The translations under genes were made by a program, and so were the position numbers. DNA of 64,000 bases from Anthoceros angustus (Eukaryota; Streptophyta; Anthocerotopsida; Anthocerotales; Anthocerotaceae), in assembly GCA_010909165.1 (NCBI GenBank), contig VJWM01000044.1, forward strand, positions 248,001 to 312,000, in the 5' to 3' direction. The notes under the pieces were generated by a model. The model was given only the letters and a program-made list of their open reading frames with translations. It searched no databases and was not told where the DNA came from. How positions within the stretch are numbered: the first letter of the stretch is position 1; the number at the start of each line of letters is the position of its first letter. This document shows positions 56,512 to 64,000 of this stretch, piece by piece.

Positions 56512-57125
56512 TGTGGACTACGGACTTCGGGGTTGTAAATTGTAGGTTTTGTTTTTTTTGTAGGAGTAAAGGATAAAATGAGGCAAAAGGGGAAATATAA
56601 GCACAAGCCGGACGGCACTGAGTATACTCCGACCGAGTGGGAACACCTAGGCCTCACGATGGCAAAGCGACAAGGTAACGGATAAGTCCGGACCCACCTG
56701 TGACCGTGGTGATAAGTACGCCAGAAAGTAACTTAGAAGGACCGACCAGGCGACCACGTGGACGACCCCGAGTGGAGGACGGCATGCGCGGGTCAGACCG
56801 TGAACCTGCTGCAGGGCCGTTATAGCAGTATTCACGCGATCGCGCGCGTAAGGCCGCAGTACTACAGTCAGAGGGGCCGAAAAAGCCATGCACTCGCCAC
56901 GGACAGGGAAGAGGCGCCCCCGCCCGCCTCCCGGCGTGGTCGCGAAGAAGGTCATTGGCACCGAGACACCCCTCGCGATCCTCGCGGCCCGCACCGCTCG
57001 CGGTATCTCGTGGACACTCAGACGCCTGCGGCTCACCGTTGAGGTCGGAGCAGCGAACGCGGCGAAGAAGGCGCAACGTGCCAGCCTCGACAAGCGGCCA
57101 CAAAGAACCAAGGGAGGAGAAGGCG

Positions 57126-60100
57126 ATGGCACCCAAAAAGCCCGCGGAAGTTTGGGAGCCATGGAACCTTGTGGAGCGCAACATTGTGACCCGCTATCCG
57201 GACTTTGGGCTCGCCCGTGAAGCGGAGAATTGGTGCAGGAGTGGCTGTGTTCCATGGTCCGACATTCGACAAGGTTACCGTCCGGAGTTTGCCCAAGATG
57301 CGGGCGGTCAACAAGGAGGTGCGGTCCAAGAACCTCCGAGGACCCAAGGCGATGGACCTTGAGGTCCCGAGGCGCCTACAACCGCCCCAAGGAGGAAGAG
57401 GGGGAGGGTGCCGAGCCCCAAGATAGGCCACCCAGCAGCTGGCGGGACGAACGACCACCAACGGTTGGTCGATATCCGACCTGCTGGACGAAAGGGCGGT
57501 GGCCCGGATCATTGTCCATCGAACTACTACCAAGGTGGATCACCTTGGTGATAATCTTAGTGTTCCCGCACGCTGCAGCCGGGAAGAGGGCGGACCGGGA
57601 AGGATTATCTTCGCCGCTTAGCCGAGGCTCGCAAGCTCAGACCGAGAAGCCTTCGCCATCTGGCCGCCACCCGATCCATGTATGGGGGCAGCCTCAAGGA
57701 AGGAGAGCTTGAGCGAGCCCGAAGGACCGGAGGCCCCGCCAAGTGGAGCGGCAAGGGCGCCGGAGGGGAGGTCCGTCAAAACCAAACGGACTGGAGGAGG
57801 ACGACCGAGGATTCCTGACTCCATACGCCCGAACGGACCCTCACCACCTGTGGAAGTATGGGAAGCACCCGCCTCCTCCTTCCGTGCCCCAACCGTAATG
57901 CCCAAAGCAGAAGCACCTGACCCCAGCAGCCACCGGCCATCACTCCTACGAGGAGCCCGACCTGTGAGAGAGTCAAGAGACGCAAGACCACTACCAACGC
58001 TGCACCCTGGGCCGACTTTCCCCCGCCGACGAGTGGCAAGGAGGAAGTGAAGGAGGGCGTAAAGGGACGCCTGTGGAGCAGGAGGACACCGCAGCACTGA
58101 TCCAGAGCCGGGTCCCGCCCGATGTGAAGGGGCAAAGGGCGTGCTCCCTGACTCCATCACCTCCGCCGAGCCCTGTGGAGGAAAAGGGCGAGAAGGAGCT
58201 GCCAAAAGGGCCAAGGAGGGGAAGCCCGAGCCAAGACTCGTGACCCTAAGGGTCCCGATTGTCCGAGAACCCACCGACTTGCTCCGGGTATGGAGGTCCT
58301 CGACGATCGTGAGATGCCGGCCTCCGCCACGGACTTTGTGGGAGCCTCACTCCGTGGAAGAAACACGCTGGTCCTGCCATCATTATGGACGTATGCCTGG
58401 GTCGGGATGGCCGAGAAGACCTGTGGAGGTAGAAGCCACCCGAGGCGCATGGTACTCCTCCGTGAGCTTGGGGAGCCCAGAGGCGAGAAGGAAGGCCAAG
58501 CTCCGGATTGAGGAAGGAAACGGGAGGCGGAGAGGGAGGTCCGTCCATCCGCAAGGACCGGATAAATTCCTTCACCGAGGAACAAGGTGCCAAGGAGGCC
58601 CAAGCGGGCGGAGGACCTCGCAGTGAGGCGAGCGCAGAAGGTGAGACGCCCGGCGCAAACGGGCGCGGATCTCGCGAGGCGCCTGACCGACCAGAGCTGT
58701 CGAGAGGCTCGTGAAGGTGGCCAAGGAGGCGGAGGCCACGGCCGATCGCGATCACTATCGGCGTGATCGAACCGGAGGAGAGGCCGAGAGAGCCACGGCC
58801 AATCAAGGCCGAGCAAGTGGTCATGGAGCAAGCACGGCCGAGCCGTGAGGAGGCATCGGAGGCCAGCCCGGGAGATTGGGGACCTGTGGCCAGAGGTAGA
58901 GGCAGGGCGGGTAGAGCCGGAGGACAAGAAGGACACCTTTGGAGTTGCAACCCAAGATGCACGGAGCAGGGGTTCTCAACGAGAGAATCCAAGACTTCGA
59001 GCGAGAGGTAGAACCAGCCTTGAAGACGGAGGAGAATAGGCGACTGCAAGGAGTTCGACGCAAGGTTGCAGCAGGATGCGGAAGCTGTGAGTTTGACGGG
59101 ATACCCCGCCGAGAAGGAAGTGGACCGGAAAAGATATAGAAGAAAGCACCGGAGGAGAGGCACAGTCCGGCCAGGAAGGAAGGAGCTCAGCCCATGGCCC
59201 GCAGAATCAAGGAGTCGAACAACGACGGAGGAGGAGAACGCCGAAAGAAAGGTTGCAAGAGGTAACTGAGGCAGCCTTGACGGCCTCAAGGGAGTCCGCC
59301 ACATACCGTGGCCACGGAGACGCCACAGGGCGATCCGCCGCTGGAGCACCTCCGAGGAGGGAGTACCGTGCTGGCTCATGTAGAGGAGGCAAAGAAGTCG
59401 ATTCCGACCTACTACCACGCAGAGCTCCTCAAGGCCTGAGGTCCCGCGCCACCCTAGGCAGGAGGTGGACTCGGGATGGAAGGAGGAGCGAGAGAGACGG
59501 ACCCGGACAAGACAACCGCGGAGTCCTAGGAGCGCTGCTTGACGACAGCAGCAGCAAGCGAGGGAGAGCAGCGAGGAACCGGAGGAGAGGGTCGCCACAC
59601 GGGAGGTAAGCACTCGCATGGAAGGAACGAGGGAGGATCTTGAGAGGAAGGAAAGGTGCAACCGGGCATCTGGGAACCAAGGGAGGGCTCAGATGAACCC
59701 GTGACTAGCCCTGAGGAGGCATGCCCAGAGTTCGAGGGTCCTGACTTTGGGACTGAGGAAAGGCCGATCCCGAGGTCCGCCTCAAGGAAGTCCGGACTTA
59801 GGGATCCAGACTTAGTGACGAATCCGGACCCCGAGGTCCCGACCCTGGAAGGGTTGGGTCCGTAAGACCGACCTGAGGCAAGTCCCCGAGGACCGACTCA
59901 AAGAAGGTCAGCCCAGAGACCTGACCTCAGAGGGAAGACCGGACCTAGAGGTCCTGGACTGAGTCGACAGGTCCCGAGGTCCAAACCGGGAGTGGGGAGA
60001 GCCACCACCACCCCAGCAGATCCCTTGAGGGCCCACGCGCAGGGCCCGCCAGAGAGAGAAGAGGAGGACGAGGAAGACTTGGTGGTGATGTTGTCGCCGC

Positions 60101-60180
60101 CACGGTGGCGCACCGGCTGCACCCCTGGAAGAGGAAGGGGTCCTGGATCATCCGATTGCGCACCGGCTGTGGCTTTCCGT
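57126..60180 (+). pseudogene. LTR-borne long frame, copy B
   Basis: The start at 57126 gives MAPKKPAEVWEPWNLVERN, then IVTRYPDFGLAREAENW before the first shift, making it the best-preserved N-terminus of the three copies. Later pieces parallel copy A: a KRAKEG basic cluster near 58205-58220, a helical part around 58440-59060 (RIQDFEREVEPALKTEE near 58985), and a GPD-type acidic and proline-rich tail towards 60180. The frame is broken many times. The function is unknown. Confidence 0.5.
57529..57549. other. Inverted repeat, 9-bp arms, copy B
   Basis: ACCAAGGTG, GAT, CACCTTGGT; the counterpart of 34841-34863. Confidence 0.8.
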
Positions 60181-60285
60181 GCCAAGAAGGAATCAGGCTA
60201 TCTCCCCCACCACCGACGGCGATAGGTAGAGGAGTAGGCGGCTAGTTAGGCACACCGAAATGGCCCTCACCGTAATAGAGGTGTA

Positions 60286-60316
60286 ATAAAGGCCCGACCT
60301 TCGTAGTATAAGAGGG
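60286..60316 (+). promoter_or_regulatory. LTR AATAAA and TATA-like box, copy B
   Basis: GTAATAAAGG followed by GTAGTATAAGAGGGC, in the same arrangement as copy A. Confidence 0.5.
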
Positions 60317-61742
60317 CTAAGGTCCCAATAAATCATCTTCTTGGTGTTGATGCCGCTCTGCACCTTTGTGTGTCTTCTTGCTAACGTGAGTCCCGAAAAA
60401 GCAGCACGATGCCCGGGAGATTGATCGTGGTCCCGTGACGGACCTAACGTGTTGTGGTGTGTGCAGGGTGATCGGGTGACCTGCGTCTCGGAGCCGCGCC
60501 AAAGACCGAACGGATCGAACGTGAGCCGAGGAACTCGGAGGGGCGTGAGCGAGAGGCCCATGGAACGACGAGGAGGTCCGATCAGGTAACCCGCGCTGCC
60601 TTTTCTAAGACCGATGAGTGTAGCGTGAGGAGAGAGAGGAAAGGACCGAAGTGTGAGTGATTTAATGTGAACGATACGGACGCGAACGGGTCCCTAAACG
60701 CTTGGCCATACCGGCCGACGGTGAACGCTATGAGTAGTTAGCATGCGCTGAGGCCGAACGCGCAGTGAGGTAAGAATCACCAAACGCTGCAAACGGAGCC
60801 TATCATTCCTTTGGGGAAACTGACTCTCCTACAACGACACGGATTGTGGCGCGCCTGGCCATCACGAAACGCCACAAAGGGGCACTGCCCCAAAAGTCAG
60901 AGGGGCCGAGGTCAAGACCAAGAGCAAAAAGGGAAGACCAAAGAAAGGGGGATGAGAAGACCAACCAAGGGAACCCGCCACCCCAAAGAAGATAAGGACT
61001 GAGAATTGTCAATGACCATAAATGAGCTTTGGGGAATGGGAAGGATAGGTGGTGTAGGTTGGCAACATTAAAGAGTGGCCATAGGTGAAGTTGCTAGAAT
61101 AGAATTTACCAAGGATCGAATAGACTTAGATGCCAGCCTTAAATGTCAAGTGTAGGAAATAATAGAATATTGGAAAAGGTGACCCGCAGAGGGTCACCCA
61201 AGGGAGGTTGTATGTGAAGGCCTCCTATAAGAGGAGGAGGATTTCACAAAGTAAAGTATCATGTCTTGCGCCCACGCCATCGAGTCCTTTGCCATTACAG
61301 AGGAATTTCGTGTACCGTGAGCCAACACAGTCTGTAGAGAGGAAGTCGGTGGTGAGTGTTTGGTGGAGGACTTGCTCGCAAGTGCCTAAACGAGTTGCCC
61401 CCTTGTGAATGGTTGCCGGAAATTGCTTTGCTTTGGGTGTGTGGCAAATGCCTGCAGAACTCTCTTGAGGGTAGACTACAGGAAAGACTCGAGGTTCTCA
61501 CCGTCTGTGTCAAACTCATAGCAACCGCCCAAGGAAGAACTTGCTGGTGGAGGCGACCCTGTGCCAGCCGTAAGGGCGAGTCGAAACCAAGAAGCCCGAA
61601 TCGAGGTTAGACTAGGAGGAAGAGGATGAGGAGATGAGAAGATGAGTAGAGGATTAGAGGTGTAGGTGTTAGTGGAAGGCCACAGGCGAGAAAGGGCCAG
61701 ATCCCAAATCCAAGTAAGCAGCGCTCACAGGTGGAGAAGAGT

Positions 61743-61945
61743 AGTCTTAAGTAGGGACGAAATCGCGGTGTGAACCGGGGTCCACAGGCGCCGTGGTAGG
61801 CTCTTTGTGGCGGGACACCTGGTATGTGTTGTGGGTGAAGTTTGGTCTTAAGTAGGGACGAAATCGCGGTGTGAACGGGGGTCCACAGGCGCCGTGGTAG
61901 GCTCCTTCTCTTTGAGGCGGGACCATAATTGTTTTGTCGTGTGGG
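61743..61945. repeat. Two tandem copies of about 100 bp, copy B
   Basis: Both units carry GTCTTAAGTAGGGACGAAAT and GCCGTGGTAGGCTC; homologue of 39031-39245. Confidence 0.85.
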
Positions 61946-62187
61946 TAGGGTTGGATTTTCGAGATGCAAGTGGTGCACTTGTGAGAGGGAGAGTAGTGGC
62001 GCCTTGCTTGTTGGGAAATGAGAGTTGTGCGGTGGCGATTGGTGACCACGAGGCCTCGAACTTTCACACAAGTCTCATGGGGCGAAACCCAGCGTCTGAG
62101 CGGCGATAAGTGTGGCGCTATAGTGGGAGGACACAGGGGTGCCCTGATTCTCCCTACCACACACACACTGCCTACTCCGCGAGAAAT

Positions 62188-63420
62188 TGCCAAGTGGGAC
62201 CGAGACAATGCCATAGCGGTGGCGATGCTTTGGCCGGACTCGGGATCTTGTCCCAGTGTTGAGTTCTACAACTCGCCGAGTGAGATCACGGGGCCACTTG
62301 GAGAGACATACAAGGTCCAAAACTTAATGACACTTTCTGTGCGGACAGACAAGAGTTTTCGCCTTGGAAGATGAAGGACAAGGGGGGACAAAAGTGGCCG
62401 ATTCCACACCTTAGAGCCCAGCTCACCTCGGCGGAGAAGATGTCGGAGGTAGATGCTGTGGCGCAGTTCCTCACAACCCTTCCTCCCTCCTACCAAACCT
62501 TTGTCACTAGTCAGAACGGCCCCCTGCAAGCTGCTTCTACTGCCTCTGGTGCAACAACGACCATCACCTTGGAAGAAGTGATCGGTGCGTTGTTCCAGGA
62601 GGAGCAAAGTCGCGCCTTCTCATCTGACGTTGTTAAGAACAAGATGGACAAGGTGTTAGCAGCCAACTTCCGCAGAGGCCAACCACCTAAGGACAGAGGA
62701 AGACCGAGGAGCACCTCCCCACGGTCGTGGAGGCGTCCTCTACTAGGCGCCCGGTAAGCGCAATTGGTGCGCATACGGACCGGAACGGTAGTGAGTCTGA
62801 AGAAAAGGCGGGTGAGCCCGGCTACAAACCCAAGTGTACCGGCGATCGAGGGGCGCTCGAGAGGCACGGTGAAGATACTCACGATGCGCCTGCTCCATGA
62901 CGGCGGTTGTTGGTACCTCGACTCGGAGCTACCACACATGCAGGAATGAGAGTCTGTTCACCACCTTGACCTTGCCTCGGGGCCAACAAGGTCATGTTAG
63001 GCTGACAATGAGCGAGTGCTTGTGGATACAAGGCAAAATTGTGTATCTTCAAACTCAACGATGGCTCATATCTTTTCTTTGGAAGACGTCCTCTTCGTGC
63101 CCACCATGGCAAAGAACTTGATGTCCATGAGCCTCATGCGCCCAAAGAATTCAACTGCGAGCGGATCATGAGCACCTGCTGCTTCTGGTAGCTCCCCGGA
63201 CACCGTGGTGTTCAAGGACTACCTATCGGGATCTGTCACAGCTCAACATCACACTGGCCAAATTTGCACAACACTCATCTCGCTCTCACCGGAGCCCCTC
63301 GAGGCTTTTACGGAGAGAGGCGGACTCAACACTTTGTCCTCCCGGCCGGATATCACGCCGTACCACTGCGTACCGGCTACAGGCGGATCAAGCTGAGCTT
63401 CACCTAATCGCTGAAGCCTT
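62188..63420 (+). pseudogene. Copia-2 gag (C-part) and protease
   Basis: Gag pieces run AKWDRDNAIAVAMLW near 62188, VEFYNSPSEI near 62256, TYKVQNLMTLSV near 62308, then the open stretch 62371-62757 with KMSEVDAVAQFLTTLPPSYQ and TITLEEVIGALFQEEQSR. A zinc-knuckle site near 62757 is decayed to NWCAYG-type sequence. The protease follows at 62911 (WYLDSE): the DSG motif has lost one G, which also shifts the frame. No integrase or reverse transcriptase follows; the polypurine tract comes about 500 bases later. The gag N-terminus is displaced far upstream. Confidence 0.75.
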
Positions 63421-63456
63421 CCTCTAATCCAATTATCCTAAATAGGGTATTAAGTT

Positions 63457-63465
63457 TAAGAGGGG
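63457..63465 (+). other. Copia-2 polypurine tract
   Basis: TTTAAGAGGGG stands directly before the 3' LTR start at 63466. Confidence 0.85.
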
Positions 63466-63642
63466 TGTTAGAGATAATAAGTAAACGTTAATATTATTTA
63501 GTGTCCTAATTATCTAGGCCATAGGGTTTAGCGAAGAGTCACCAGTGTCACTTTCCTAGTATTTAAACACCCATGCCTTATGGCCTTGTTAACCTAATTC
63601 ATTTGTTGAATTACAAGCTTAGCTCTCGCTACATTTTCTATA
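63466..63642 (+). repeat. Copia-2 3' LTR
   Basis: This 177-bp partner of 24322-24494 has an extra short duplication (CAGTGTCAC) near 63543. Its final CA has become TA. Confidence 0.9.
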
Positions 63643-63647
63643 CGGTT

Positions 63648-64000
63648 TCCCGATGTGTCCTTACTCCAGTGATCGCTACCTGTCCCTCCTTACCTTCGGA
63701 TCCCGATCAATGGTTTGAAGTCATATCTCCTTCCTTAGAAGTGTAGTTTTATGCAGCGAGTCCCGGCCGAGGGCCTTCTTGATACCTCGTACCCCAGTCC
63801 GGCGGGCTGATGACCCACAGTCCAATGTGTAGGTGCCCCTGCTGTGGTTGCTTGACTCGACAACTCCCATACAGCGCGCCGTGACATGTCCGCATATCCC
63901 AGGGTTTTGGTGGATGGCTCAAATCTTATGAACCCTAACGCTTGCTGTGGCCTCCGTGATGAGGTTGACTCGACCCGTGTCCAAGGGTACGCGTTTTTAA
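63648..64000 (-). pseudogene. Gypsy-1 sequence continuing beyond copia-2
   Basis: After the copia-2 target duplication the DNA resumes on the far side of the break in gypsy-1. By position this should be the region between protease and reverse transcriptase. Minus-strand frames are short and no motif is certain. Confidence 0.5.

Larger units (their letters stand above)
56512..60876 (+). mobile_element. Solo gypsy LTR, 4.36 kb, copy B
   Basis: It runs from TGTGGACTACGGAC to CGCCACA, with the perfect 5-bp target duplication AAGGG at 56507-56511 and 60877-60881. Its homology and ends match the copy A solo LTR and the gypsy-1 LTR. Confidence 0.75.
51535..62290 (+). repeat. Large direct duplication, copy B
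   Basis: Collinear with 28780-39596. It begins in the same pyrimidine-rich block (51535-51750), but the MULE transposase and left inverted repeat are absent. It ends by running into copia-2 gag. Segments: MULE right inverted repeat 51765-52010; gag-like start 52477; solo LTR 56512-60876; tandem repeats 61743-61945. Confidence 0.85.
24322..63642 (+). mobile_element. Copia-2, 39-kb Ty1/copia element with nested insertions
   Basis: Short LTRs at 24322-24494 and 63466-63642 share over 150 bases. The 5-base duplication CGGTT lies immediately outside both (24317-24321 and 63643-63647). A perfect tRNA-Met-type primer site follows the 5' LTR and a polypurine tract precedes the 3' LTR. Gag and protease remains lie at 62190-63420; reverse transcriptase and integrase of this element are not seen. 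The interior is inflated by a Mutator-like element, solo gypsy LTRs, a large duplication and a spacer. Pol-less gag-protease elements are known (TR-GAG-like); deletion of pol is an equal possibility. Confidence 0.8.

Noticed and set aside
28780-62290. Copies A and B as the two giant LTRs of one retrotransposon
   Set aside because: Each copy itself contains a defined LTR with a target duplication, a gag start and a MULE end, and the spacer holds no matching primer site or pol in the right orientation.

Overview
The window looks like transposon-dense, probably heterochromatic nuclear DNA of a land plant. The evidence is the mix of families: a CACTA/En-Spm element with a TNP2-type transposase, a Mutator-like element whose transposase ends in a SWIM zinc finger, two Ty1/copia elements with tRNA-Met-type primer sites, and at least two Ty3/gypsy lineages. 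Non-LTR reverse transcriptase fragments linked to a possible restriction-like nuclease, and a DUF7869-type gene, hint at a lineage other than a typical flowering plant, but the species cannot be fixed from the sequence. No rRNA, tRNA or CRISPR was recognised, and no intact host gene.

Layout. (1) 1-5864: right part of a CACTA element with a broken TNP2 transposase, a purine-rich middle, subterminal repeats and a right terminus that cuts a minus-strand reverse transcriptase (5865-6240). (2) 6241-10640: LTR-like and charged minus-strand TE sequence. (3) 10640-12612: a 5'-truncated non-LTR element. (4) 12620 to beyond the window end: a minus-strand gypsy element (gypsy-1). Its LTR is split by copia-1 (13265-18414) and its pol region is split by copia-2 (24322-63642). 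Gypsy-1 sequence resumes at 63648.

(5) Copia-2 spans 39.3 kb between two short LTRs and a 5-bp target duplication (CGGTT). Inside it lie a Mutator-like element (about 25300-29346), a direct duplication of about 10.8 kb (copy A 28780-39596, copy B 51535-62290), and an 11.9-kb spacer. Each copy carries the same 4.35-kb gypsy-type solo LTR (33806-38155 and 56512-60876), homologous to the gypsy-1 LTR. That LTR contains a long broken reading frame for a basic, proline-rich, coiled-coil protein. The spacer holds a broken DUF7869-type gene (44110-46620), a truncated minus-strand gypsy (gypsy-3, 47340-51530) and unassigned DNA.

No pathway operates here; the relationships are nested insertions. From oldest to youngest where the order can be read: gypsy-1, then copia-1 in its LTR and copia-2 in its pol; within copia-2 the Mutator-like element, the solo LTR and the duplication. 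Almost every coding region is interrupted by 1-2-base shifts. This may be natural decay, but residual long-read assembly error is a real alternative that affects confidence in every coding call.
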